From Paracoccaceae bacterium (lineage in GTDB: Bacteria > Pseudomonadota > Alphaproteobacteria > Rhodobacterales > Rhodobacteraceae), in the NCBI GenBank assembly GCA_007129775.1, contig SKUV01000303.1, positions 1 to 8,522 on the forward strand: 8,522 nucleotides of DNA, read 5' to 3'. Of the stretch, positions 1 through 6,900 are shown piece by piece (position 1 is the first letter of the stretch; each line of letters starts with the position of its first letter). The notes under the pieces are model-generated. The model did no database searches. It was not told the origin of the DNA and was given only the letters and a program-made list of their open reading frames with translations. The translations under genes were made by a program, and so were the position numbers.

Positions 1-1
1 A

Positions 2-79
2 TATGCGGGCAGCCATAACGGCGAGGCGAGTTATGAGCTGTCGCTGGCCTCGGCCGGCGCGCTCGAATTCGTGGCGCTG
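2..79 (+). repeat. Copy A of a 78-bp imperfect direct repeat (g9 3' end)
   Basis: Bases 2-79 align without gaps to bases 560-637 with 11 mismatches out of 78. Five are at third codon positions that leave the residue unchanged or lie within changed codons; one codon (GAA here, AGC in copy B) differs at all three bases. The shared reading frame shows a duplicated coding segment rather than a non-coding repeat. It ends exactly where copy B reaches its stop codon. Confidence 0.85.
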
Positions 80-193
80 TGGTTTCAGCGCGCAGTGGCG
101 CGGCGCGAGCGGCCGGCGGCGGCTCAGGGCGCGCCCGAGGTGCGGCGCATCGATCTGATCTGGCGCGCAAGGGTCGAAGACGACGCCCTCTGA
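2..193 (+). CDS. 3' end of a chimeric ORF: second copy of the tail-tube (gp9) C-terminus joined to a gp8/DUF3168-like C-terminus (partial, 5' end outside window)
   Basis: The reading frame is open from base 2 to the TGA at 191-193. Its first 26 residues (YAGSHNGEASYELSLASAGA, then LEFVAL) match the last 26 residues of the intact gp9 downstream at 22 of 26 positions. Where gp9 stops after FVAL, this ORF continues for 37 residues, WFQRAVARRERP...RRIDLIWRARVEDDAL. That pattern (an aromatic/RA.ARRE stretch, then RRIDL..RARVEDD) is what I remember of the C-terminus of the GTA gp8 tail terminator (DUF3168 family), the gene expected just before g9. What is seen: a g9-like end with a read-through tail. 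What is inferred: a tandem g8-g9 duplication followed by deletion, or a g8 gene partly overwritten by g9 sequence. The 5' part is not visible, so I cannot say whether most of the protein is gp8-like or gp9-like, or whether it is functional. Confidence 0.7.
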   Translation, partial: YAGSHNGEASYELSLASAGALEFVALWFQRAVARRERPAAAQGAPEVRRIDLIWRARVEDDAL

Positions 194-212
194 CGGGCGG
201 ATTTCAGCGAAA

Positions 213-220
213 AAGGAGGG
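213..220 (+). promoter_or_regulatory. Strong Shine-Dalgarno of the tail-tube gene
   Basis: AAGGAGGG sits six bases before the ATG at 227, a near-perfect match to the 16S anti-Shine-Dalgarno. It is the clearest ribosome binding site in the window. It fits the high copy number needed for a tail-tube subunit and fixes the g9 start. The rest of the 33-base gap (194-226) shows no promoter or hairpin that I can support. Confidence 0.8.
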
Positions 221-226
221 GCGCCC

Positions 227-640
227 ATGGGTGCGCAAAACGGCAAGGACCTGCTGATCAAGATGGACATGACCGGCGACGGCCAGTTCACCACCATCGC
301 GGGGCTGCGGGCCACGCGGATCAGCTTCAACGCCGAGACGGTGGATGTGACGAGCCTCGAAAGCGAGGGCGGCTGGCGCGAGTTGCTGGCCGGGGCGGGT
401 GTGAAAAGCGCCGCGATCTCGGGCTCGGGTGTCTTTCGCGACGAGGGCACGGACGAGCGCGCGCGGCAGGTCTTTTTCGACGGCGAAGTGCCGATGCTGC
501 AGGTGATCGTGCCGGATTTCGGCACGATCGAGGGGCCGTTCCAGATCACCGCGCTGGAGTATTCGGGCAGCCACAACGGCGAGGCGGGCTATCAGCTTTC
601 GCTGGCTTCGGCCGGCGCGCTCAGCTTCGTGGCGCTCTAA
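227..640 (+). CDS. g9: GTA/phage major tail tube protein (gp9, TP901-1-like major tail family)
   Basis: A 137-residue protein forming the hexameric rings of the tail tube through which DNA is ejected. It begins MGAQNGKDLLIKMD and has the family layout: an N-terminal beta strand (GKDLLIKMDMTGDGQFTTIA), the short motif ITF-like RATRISFNAETVDVTSLES near residues 29-48, GWRELLAGAG around 50-59, then SGSGVFRDEG and a C-terminal beta region ending EYSGSHNGEAGYQLSLASAG plus ALSFVAL. The DVTS..S...WRELL pattern is characteristic of GTA and TP901-1 type tube proteins, and the length is normal for the family. The start is set by a strong Shine-Dalgarno at 213-220. g10 follows after 12 bases. The oddity is the duplicated 3' end upstream at 2-79; this copy looks complete and intact. 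Confidence 0.93.
   Translation: MGAQNGKDLLIKMDMTGDGQFTTIAGLRATRISFNAETVDVTSLESEGGWRELLAGAGVKSAAISGSGVFRDEGTDERARQVFFDGEVPMLQVIVPDFGTIEGPFQITALEYSGSHNGEAGYQLSLASAGALSFVAL
560..637 (+). repeat. Copy B of the 78-bp imperfect direct repeat, inside intact g9
   Basis: This is the C-terminal coding end of the intact tail-tube gene, immediately before its TAA stop. It pairs with bases 2-79, 558 bases upstream. The homology could support recombination between the copies, which would delete the g9 reading frame between them. Confidence 0.85.
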
Positions 641-652
641 GGGGGCGGGTGG

Positions 653-973
653 ATGGCGAATCCCCATGCCGGAGAGGTGGCGCTGTGGCTGGATGGCAAG
701 CGCCATGTGCTGCGGCTGACGCTGGGCGCGCTGGCGGAACTGGAGGAGGCGCTGGAGGCCGACAGCCTGATCGCGCTGGTAGAACGGTTCGAGGCGGGCC
801 GGTTCAGCACCCGCGACGTGCTGGCGCTGATCGTCGCCGGTCTGCGTGGCGGCGGCTGGCAGGGTGAGCCGGCCGATCTGCGCCGCGCCGATATCCGCGG
901 TGGCCCGGTGGAGGCCGCGCGTGTCGCGGCACTGCTGCTTGCGCGCGCCTTCGCCGGCCCCGGCGCGCCATGA
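653..973 (+). CDS. g10: GTA gp10-type tail assembly chaperone
   Basis: A 106-residue protein of the GTA gp10 family (Pfam Phage_TAC_11 type). The family fits the role of the lambda G protein, helping to assemble the tail tube around the tape measure; it is probably not in the mature particle. Visible features: the N-terminal GEVALWLDGKRHVLRLTLGA strand pair, the conserved LGALAELEEAL helix (about residues 25-35), the ALVERFEAGRFSTRDVLALI helix (about 41-60), a VAGLRGGG turn, and a C-terminal Ala-rich helix (VEAARVAALLLARAF). It has no transmembrane segment or signal peptide. The ATG at 653 follows a G-rich ribosome site (GGGGGCGGGTGG) directly after the g9 stop. The stop overlaps the next start as ATGA at 970-973, pointing to translational coupling with g10.1. 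Confidence 0.9.
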   Translation: MANPHAGEVALWLDGKRHVLRLTLGALAELEEALEADSLIALVERFEAGRFSTRDVLALIVAGLRGGGWQGEPADLRRADIRGGPVEAARVAALLLARAFAGPGAP

Positions 974-1308
974 GCCGGGCGCGGCGCAGGCGCAAGGTGG
1001 CGCCGAAGGCGCAGGGGCAGGCGCAGAATCAGGCGCAGGGGCAGGCGCAGCGCGGCGCGGTGGCGGGCGGGAGCGCAGCCGCGGACGCCCCGTCGGCAGA
1101 CGCTGCGAGGCTTCTGGACTGGGCCGGGCTGATGCGTGCGGGGATCGGCGGGCCGGGCCTTCTGCCGCGCGATTTCTGGGCGCTGACGCCTTTCGAGTTG
1201 CGGGTGCTGCTGGGGCTGGAGGCGACCGCCGCCCCGCTGACCCGCGCGCGGCTGGAGGATCTGACCGCGCGCTTTCCCGACCGAGTGAAAGGGGACAGGG
1301 ATGTCTGA
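970..1308 (+). CDS. g10.1: GTA gp10.1 tail assembly chaperone (TIGR02216/Phage_TAC_6-like) with an unusual Q/A-repeat N-terminal extension
   Basis: A 112-residue protein. The conserved part is the C-terminal 65 or so residues: LDWAGLMRAGIGGPGLLPRD (about 49-68), FWALTPFELRVLLGLE, then LTRARLEDLTARFPD. This is the signature of the small tail chaperone that follows gp10 in GTAs and acts like the T part of lambda G/GT. Family members are usually about 60-75 residues, so the first 45 or so residues are an extension: a basic start (SRARRRRKVAPK) followed by 3.5 copies of AQGQ/AQNQ (residues 14-27) and an Ala/Gly-rich linker. The ATG at 970 lies in the ATGA overlap with g10 and has no good Shine-Dalgarno, so it likely depends on reinitiation. 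A later start (GTG codons lie in the extension) would give a family-sized protein and cannot be ruled out. Confidence 0.82.
   Translation: MSRARRRRKVAPKAQGQAQNQAQGQAQRGAVAGGSAAADAPSADAARLLDWAGLMRAGIGGPGLLPRDFWALTPFELRVLLGLEATAAPLTRARLEDLTARFPDRVKGDRDV
1009..1050 (+). repeat. 12-base tandem repeat (3.5 copies) coding AQGQ/AQNQ
   Basis: Units GCGCAGGGGCAG (1009-1020), GCGCAGAATCAG (1021-1032), GCGCAGGGGCAG (1033-1044) and a half unit GCGCAG (1045-1050). The unit is a multiple of three, so copy-number change would lengthen or shorten the g10.1 N-terminus without breaking the frame. Confidence 0.85.
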
Positions 1309-1957
1309 CGATCTGGGCGAACGCGTTGCCGCGCTGGAGGCGAGCCTGTCGGGCGCGCAGGGGCTGGTGGCACAATTCGACGCCGAATTGCAGGGGCTGG
1401 GGCGCACGCTGGTCTTTACGGGGCGCGAGGTGGATACGCTGTCGCGCGGCATCGGGGGCGGGCTGCGGCGCGCCTTCGACGGGCTGGTCTTCGACGGGAT
1501 GCGGCTGTCGGATGCGCTGCGGATGGTGGCGCGGTCGATGGTGGACGGGGTCTATTCGGTGGCCATGCGCCCGGTTCAGAACGCCATCGGCGGGGCCATG
1601 GCGCAGGGGCTGCAGGGCGTGATGTCGTCGCTGATGCCCTTTGCCCAGGGCGGCAGTTTTTCCCAAGGCCGTGTGCAGCCCTTCGCCGAGGGCGGGATCG
1701 TCAGCGGCCCTGTCGCCTTTCCCATGCGGGGCGGGGCCACGGGGCTGATGGGCGAGGCCGGCCCCGAGGCGATCATGCCGCTGGCGCGCGGCCCGGATGG
1801 CCGGTTGGGCGTGCAGGCGACCGGGGGCGGCGGCGCGCGGCCGGTGACCGTGGTCTTCAACATCACGACCCCGGATGTGGAGGGGTTCCGCCGGGCGGAA
1901 AGCCAGATCGCGGCAGATATGTCGCGTCTGATGGCACGCGGCGAGCGCAACCGCTGA
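1301..1957 (+). CDS. g11: Short GTA tail tape measure protein (gp11)
   Basis: A 218-residue ruler protein that sets tail length. The length is close to the roughly 220 residues of the RcGTA tape measure and far shorter than siphophage tape measures. By the usual rule of about 1.5 angstrom per residue it predicts a tail of roughly 30-35 nm plus tip. Residues 1-40 look helical or coiled coil (LGERVAALEASLSGAQGLVA). The middle has GGLRRAFDGLVFDGMRLSDA and MVARSMVDGVYSVAMRPVQN. The C-terminal third carries the typical glycine-rich motif FAEGGIVSGPVAFPMRGG, then GLMGEAGPEAIMPLARGPDG. The start overlaps the g10.1 stop by 8 bases and follows AAAGGGGA at 1288-1295, a good ribosome site. The C-terminal motif is shared with tape measures of many lambda-like tails, so the family call is secure. 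Confidence 0.92.
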   Translation: MSDDLGERVAALEASLSGAQGLVAQFDAELQGLGRTLVFTGREVDTLSRGIGGGLRRAFDGLVFDGMRLSDALRMVARSMVDGVYSVAMRPVQNAIGGAMAQGLQGVMSSLMPFAQGGSFSQGRVQPFAEGGIVSGPVAFPMRGGATGLMGEAGPEAIMPLARGPDGRLGVQATGGGGARPVTVVFNITTPDVEGFRRAESQIAADMSRLMARGERNR

Positions 1958-1984
1958 GGCAGCGAGAGGACGGGCGAGGCAGGC

Positions 1985-2617
1985 ATGGCATTTCACGAAA
2001 TCAGGTTTCCCCCGGCGCTGAGCTTCGGCGCCCGCGGCGGGCCGGAACGGCGCACGGAAATCGTGACGCTGGCCAATGGCCACGAGGAGCGCAACACCCC
2101 CTGGGTCGATGCGCGCCGGCGCTATGACGCGGGTGTCGGGCTGCGTTCGCTCGACGATGTGGAGGCGCTGGTCGCGTTCTTCGAGGCGCGGCAGGGTCAG
2201 TTGCACGGGTTTCGCTGGAAGGACTGGGCCGATTTCCGTTCGGCGCCGGCGTCACGGTCGCTCGATGCCAAGGACCAGAGCCTCGGCTTCGGCGACGGGG
2301 AACGACGGGTGTTCGCGCTGCGCAAGGGCTATGCCTCGGGCCAGCAGGTCTATTGGCGGCCCATCGTGAAGCCGGTGCCGGGCAGCGTGCTGCTGGCGCT
2401 GGGGGGCGATCTGCAGGTGCTGGGGCTGCAGGCGGAACTGGACGCGATGCGGGGCGAGATCACCTTTGCCACCCCGCCCGCGCCGGGGGCCGAGGTGACG
2501 GCGGGCTTCGAATTCGACGTGCCGGTGCGCTTCGATACCGACCGGATCGAGGTCTCGGTGGCGAGTTTCCATGCCGGCGAGGTGCCGCGCGTGCCGGTGG
2601 TGGAGGTGCGGCTGTGA
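1985..2617 (+). CDS. g12: Distal tail protein (gp12, DUF2460/TIGR02217)
   Basis: A 210-residue protein. In RcGTA this family forms the distal ring linking the tail tube to the hub, a role comparable to siphophage Dit. Recognisable family blocks: N-terminal FHEIRFPPALSFGARGGPER, then VTLANGHEERNTPW (about 27-40), RRRYDAGVGLRSLDDVEAL, the aromatic block LHGFRWKDWADFRS (about 73-86), and the C-terminal TAGFEFDVPVRFDTDRIEVS followed by P.VPVVEVRL. The length is normal. The ATG at 1985 follows a 27-base gap after g11 with GAGG and GAGGCAGG stretches as weak ribosome sites. The stop overlaps the g13 GTG start as GTGA (2614-2617). Confidence 0.93.
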   Translation: MAFHEIRFPPALSFGARGGPERRTEIVTLANGHEERNTPWVDARRRYDAGVGLRSLDDVEALVAFFEARQGQLHGFRWKDWADFRSAPASRSLDAKDQSLGFGDGERRVFALRKGYASGQQVYWRPIVKPVPGSVLLALGGDLQVLGLQAELDAMRGEITFATPPAPGAEVTAGFEFDVPVRFDTDRIEVSVASFHAGEVPRVPVVEVRL

Positions 2618-3492
2618 GCGGGTTGCAGGCGCATCTGGACTGCGGCGCAACCACCATAGCGCGTGCCTGGGCGGTGGTGCGGACGGATGGCGTGGTTCTG
2701 GGCTTTACCGATCACGACCGCGATCTGGACTTCGAAGGCATCCTCTTTCGCGCCTCCTCGGGGATGACGGCGCGGGCGCTGGCGCAGACCACGGGGCTTG
2801 CGGTTGACAATTCGGAGGCGCTGGGCGCGCTGCGCGACGCGGCCCTGCGCGAAGAGGATATCGCCGCGGGCCGCTATGACGGGGCGGAGGTGCGAATCTG
2901 GCTGGTGAACTGGGCCGAACCGGCGCAGCGGCGGCTGGAGTTTCGCGGCGCGCTGGGCGAGATCACGCGCACAGGCGGCGCCTTTCGTGCCGAATTGCGC
3001 GGGTTGACCGAGGCGCTGTCGCAACCGCTGGGCCGGGTTTATCGTTCCGGCTGTTCGGCGGTGCTGGGCGATGGCGATTGCCGCTTCGATCTGGCGCAGC
3101 CGGGCTATACCACCGAAATCCCCGCCGATGAGGTGGAGGGCGCGCAGGCGTTTCGCTTTGCCGCGCTGGCCGGTTTCGATGACCGCTGGTTCGAGGGCGG
3201 GCGGCTGGAGGTTCTGAGCGGTGCCGCCGCCGGGCTTGCCGGGGTGGTCAAGAACGACCGCCTGAGCGCAGAGGCGCGCCTGGTGGAGCTGTGGCAGGCG
3301 CTGGGGGCGCCGGTGCTGCCCGGCGACATGCTGCGCCTGAGCGCAGGCTGTGACAAGCGCGCGGAGACCTGCCGGCTGAAATTCGACAACCTTCTGAACT
3401 TTCTCGGTTTTCCGGATATTCCCGGCGATGACTGGCTGATGGCGCATCCCCGTCAGGGCAGCCTGAACGACGGCGGGAGCCTGAAGCGATGA
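2614..3492 (+). CDS. g13: Tail hub protein (gp13, DUF2163/phage_BR0599) with an Fe-S-type four-cysteine set
   Basis: A 292-residue hub protein. The open frame extends upstream to 2353, but the GTG at 2614 is preferred: GGAGG at 2602-2606 lies seven bases before it, it overlaps the g12 stop as GTGA, and it gives the family N-terminus SGLQAHLDCGATTIARAWAV. The DUF2163 part includes LGFTDHDRDLDFEGILFRAS (about 29-48) and AALREEDIAAGRYDGAEVRI. The C-terminal BR0599-like part contains YRSGCSAVLGDGDCRFDL and SAGCDKRAETCRLKFDN, then FLGFPDIPGDDWLM. Cysteines 147, 156, 246 and 253 form C-x8-C and C-x6-C pairs, the spacing I recall for the four ligands of the iron-sulfur cluster in lambda tail-tip protein gpL. 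The protein probably sits at the tail tip below gp12, next to gp15. Cluster binding here is inferred from the spacing and family. Confidence 0.92.
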   Translation: MSGLQAHLDCGATTIARAWAVVRTDGVVLGFTDHDRDLDFEGILFRASSGMTARALAQTTGLAVDNSEALGALRDAALREEDIAAGRYDGAEVRIWLVNWAEPAQRRLEFRGALGEITRTGGAFRAELRGLTEALSQPLGRVYRSGCSAVLGDGDCRFDLAQPGYTTEIPADEVEGAQAFRFAALAGFDDRWFEGGRLEVLSGAAAGLAGVVKNDRLSAEARLVELWQALGAPVLPGDMLRLSAGCDKRAETCRLKFDNLLNFLGFPDIPGDDWLMAHPRQGSLNDGGSLKR

Positions 3493-3968
3493 GGGTCGCC
3501 GACAAAGCTGTGGCCGAGGCGCGGGCGTGGATCGGCACGCCTTATGTGCATCAGGCCTCCACCCGCGGGGCGGGGGCCGATTGCCTCGGGCTCGTGCGCG
3601 GGGTCTGGCGGGCGCTTTACGGCGCGGAGCCCGAGCCGGTGCCGGCCTACACCCCCGACTGGGCCGAGCCCGCGCGCGAGGAGGTTCTGTTCGCGGCAGC
3701 GTTGCGGCACATGGCCCCCGGTGCGCCCGGGGCACCGGTTCCGGGCGAGGTGCTTCTGTTCCGGATGCGCTCGGGCGCGGTGGCCAAGCATCTGGGCATC
3801 GTGTCCGGCGTCGGGGGGCGGTTTTTCATCCATGCCTACAGCGGCCGCGGGGTCATCGAAAGCCCGCTGAGCGCGCCTTGGGCGCGGCGGGTGGTGGCCC
3901 GCTTTGCCTTTCCGGTGCTGCCTGACTGTGGGGCCGGTGCATCCGGGATCATCCGAAGGGAAGCTTGA
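3489..3968 (+). CDS. g14: NlpC/P60-family tail peptidase (gp14)
   Basis: A 159-residue cysteine peptidase of the phage-associated NlpC/P60 group (TIGR02219 type), expected to cut peptide cross-links of peptidoglycan during DNA entry. Visible motifs: WIGTPYVHQASTRGAGADCL with nucleophile C32, VPGEVLLFRM (about 84-93), KHLGIVSG with H101, and FFIHAYSGRGVIES with H115 as the likely third catalytic residue. All three catalytic positions are present, so it should be active. There is no signal peptide, as expected for a protein carried on the particle. The ATG overlaps the g13 stop (ATGA at 3489-3492), with GGGAG at 3475-3479 as ribosome site. It is placed directly before g15, the classic hub-peptidase-tip order. 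Confidence 0.93.
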   Translation: MRVADKAVAEARAWIGTPYVHQASTRGAGADCLGLVRGVWRALYGAEPEPVPAYTPDWAEPAREEVLFAAALRHMAPGAPGAPVPGEVLLFRMRSGAVAKHLGIVSGVGGRFFIHAYSGRGVIESPLSAPWARRVVARFAFPVLPDCGAGASGIIRREA

Positions 3969-6900
3969 TGGCGACGATTGTTCTTGCAGCGGCCGGGGCG
4001 TCGGTGGGCGCCGGCTTCGGCGGCGCCGTTTTCGGTCTGTCGGGCGCGGTTATCGGCCGAGCGGTCGGGGCGACGCTGGGCCGGGTGATCGATCAGCGCT
4101 TGCTGGGCGCGGGCTCGGCTGCGGTGGAGACAGGCCGGGTCGAACGCTTCCGTCTGACCGGCGCGGGCGAGGGTGCGCCGGTCGCGCGGGTCTGGGGGCG
4201 GATGCGTCTGGGCGGGCAGGTGATCTGGGCCTCGCGTTTTCTCGAGGATCGCAACGTCACCCGCAGCGGCAAGGGCAGCAGCCGTCCTTCCACGGTGGAT
4301 TACAGCTATTCGGTAAGCCTCGCCATTGCGCTGTGCGAGGGAGAGATCACGGGGATCGGGCGGATCTGGGCAGATGGCGTCGAGATCGGGCGCGAGGATC
4401 TGGCGCTGCGGGTCTATCGCGGCTCCGAAGATCAGTTGCCCGACCCGCGGATCGAGGCGGTGGAGGGGGCTGGCCGCGTGCCGGCCTATCGCGGCATCGC
4501 CTATGTGGTGATCGAGGATCTGGAACTTGGCCGCTTCGGCAACCGCGTGCCGCAATTCAGCTTCGAGGTGGTGCGCCGGGCCGATGGCGGCGATGTGCCC
4601 GATCTGACGGGCGGGCTGCAGGCCGTGGCGCTGATGCCGGGCACCGGGGAATACGCGCTGGCCACGACGCCGGTGCATTACGCCAAGGCGCCGGGGGTCA
4701 ATGTCTCGGCCAATGTGAACTCTCCCTCGGGCCGGTCCGATCTGGAGACCTCGCTCACCGCGCTGCGCGAGGAATTGCCGGGCGTGGGCTCGGTCGCGCT
4801 GATCGTGTCGTGGTTCGGCGACGATCTGCGCTGCGGCGATTGCAGCCTGCGGCCCAAGGTGGAATTCGCCGATCAGGACGGGGTGGGCATGGCGTGGCAG
4901 GTCTGTGGCCTGCCGCGCGCCGAAGCGCAGGAAATCGCGCGGATCGATGACCGGCCGATCTATGGCGGCACGCCGGCCGATGCCTCGGTGATCGAGGCGA
5001 TCACGGCGATACGCGAAGGCGGGCAGGAGGTGCTGTTTTATCCCTTCATCCTTATGGAGCAGATGGAGGGTAACACGCTGCCCGACCCGTGGACGGGTGG
5101 CACCGGCCAGCCAGTGCTGCCGTGGCGCGGGCGCATCACCACGAGCCTCGCGCCCGGGCAGGCGGGCAGCCCTGACCGCAGTGCCGCTGCAGCGGCAGAG
5201 GTGGCGGCCTTCTTCGGCACCGCACAGCCCGGGGATTTCGCGCTCAGCGGCGACACGGTCGTCTATTCCGGCCCCGATGAGTGGAGCTATCGCCGCTTCA
5301 TCCTGCATTACGCATGGCTCGCCAAGGCCGCGGGCGGGGTGGAGGCGTTCTGCGTCGGCTCGGAAATGCGCGGGCTGACCCAGATCAGGGGGGCGGGCGA
5401 TGCCTTTCCCGCCGTGGCGGCCATGCGCACGCTGGCGGCGGAGGTGCGCGCGATCCTCGGCCCGGAATGCAAGATCTCCTATGCCGCCGACTGGTCGGAA
5501 TATTTCGGCTACCTCTCGCCCGAGGGCAACCGGTATTTCCACCTCGATTCCTTCTGGGCCGACGAGAATGTCGATTTCATCGGCATCGACAACTACATGC
5601 CGCTTTCGGACTGGCGCGACGGGGTCGACCATGCCGACGCGGAGGCCGGCGCGATCTATGCGCTGGACTATCTGCGCGCCAATATCGAGGGCGGTGAGGG
5701 GTTCGACTGGTTCTATCAGGGACCCGAGGCGGAGGCTGCGCAGATCCGCACGCCGATCACCGATGGCGCCTATGGGGAGCCGTGGGTCTTTCGATACAAG
5801 GATTTGCGCAACTGGTGGTCGCTGCCACATCACGACCGGGTGGAGGGCGTCCGCGCGGCCGCGCCGAGCCCGTGGGTGCCGCGCTCCAAACCCTTCTGGT
5901 TCACCGAACTGGGCTGCGCGGCGGTGGACAAGGGCACGAACGAGCCGAATGTCTTTCTGGACCCGAAATCCTCGGAATCGCGGCTGCCCAGATTTTCCAG
6001 CGGGCGGCGCGACGATCTGATCCAGATGCAGTATCTGCGCGCCCATGTGGCCCATTGGGCCGAGCCGGAGAACAACCCCGAGTCAGATATCTACGGCGGG
6101 CAGATGGTGGATATGGCGCGCGCCCATGTCTGGGCCTGGGATGCGCGGCCCTTTCCGCAGTTTCCCGCCAATCGCGCGCTCTGGAGCGATGGCGAGAATT
6201 GGGCGCGGGGGCACTGGATCTCGGGCCGGGTGGCGGCGCAGCCGCTTTCGAACGTGGTGGCCGAGATATGCCGGCAGGCGGGGCTTGCCGCCTTTGATGT
6301 CTCGGGCCTGCACGGGCTGGTGCGCGGCTATGTCGCCGGGGCTGTCGAAAGCGCGCGGGCGACTTTGCAACCGCTGATGCTGGCCCATGGCTTCGAGGCG
6401 GTGGAGCGCGACGGCACGCTGATCTTCCGGATGCGCGACGGCCGCGCTGGCGCCGATCTCGGCCCCGATGATCTGGTCGAGCGCGAGGGCGGGGCGGTGA
6501 CGCGCCAGCGCGCGCCCCGGGCGGAACTGGCCGGGCGTGTGCGGATCGTTCATGTGGAGGCCGAGGGCGATTTCGAAACCCGCGCGGCCGAGGCTGTCTT
6601 TGCCGATGATCCGGCGCCCACGGTCGCGCAGACCGAGCTGCCGATGCTGCTGACCCGCGCCGAGGCGCGCGGCCTTGCCGATCGCTGGCTGGCGGAGGCG
6701 CGGGTGGCGCGCGATGGTGCGCGCTTTGCCCTGCCGCCCTCGGCCCGGCTGCGGGCGGGCGATGTGGTGCGGCTCGATACCGGCGCGGGCGTGGTGCAGG
6801 ACTGGCGCATTGACCGGATGGACCGGGCCGGCGCGCTGGAGGTCGAGGCGGTGCGGGTGGAGCCCGGGGTCTATCTGCCCGCCGATGCCGCCGAGGAGCC

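Noticed and set aside
194..226. Promoter or terminator between the chimeric ORF and g9
   Set aside because: Only 33 bases, with no convincing -35/-10 pair or hairpin; the strong Shine-Dalgarno accounts for the conserved-looking part.
79..867. A 262-codon + strand frame overlapping g9 and g10
   Set aside because: Its product is Gly/Arg/Ala low-complexity sequence, while g9 and g10 in the other frames have clear family motifs and ribosome sites.
940..1000. Programmed -1 frameshift between g10 and g10.1, as in lambda G/GT
   Set aside because: The genes do overlap in the right place, but I see no slippery heptamer near the g10 stop, and g10.1 has its own ATG within ATGA. Simple reinitiation explains the junction.
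2353..2613. Upstream extension of g13 (87 codons before the GTG)
   Set aside because: It overlaps g12 entirely, gives a Gly/Ala/Arg-rich sequence foreign to the family, and a good Shine-Dalgarno marks the GTG at 2614.
2350..3735. A 461-codon open frame on the - strand across g12-g14
   Set aside because: Same codon-bias shadow effect; Arg/Pro/Ala-rich product and no supporting ribosome site or family match.
3965..3967. TTG as the start of g15
   Set aside because: It is in frame and one codon earlier, but the adjacent ATG at 3968 has better start identity and good spacing from GAAGGG. The difference is one residue.
3836..6055. A 739-codon open frame on the - strand inside g15
   Set aside because: It lies fully antisense to a well-recognised protein. 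Long antisense frames are expected in GC-rich DNA with strong third-position G/C bias, and its product is a low-complexity His/Arg/Ala/Pro-rich sequence with no family signal.
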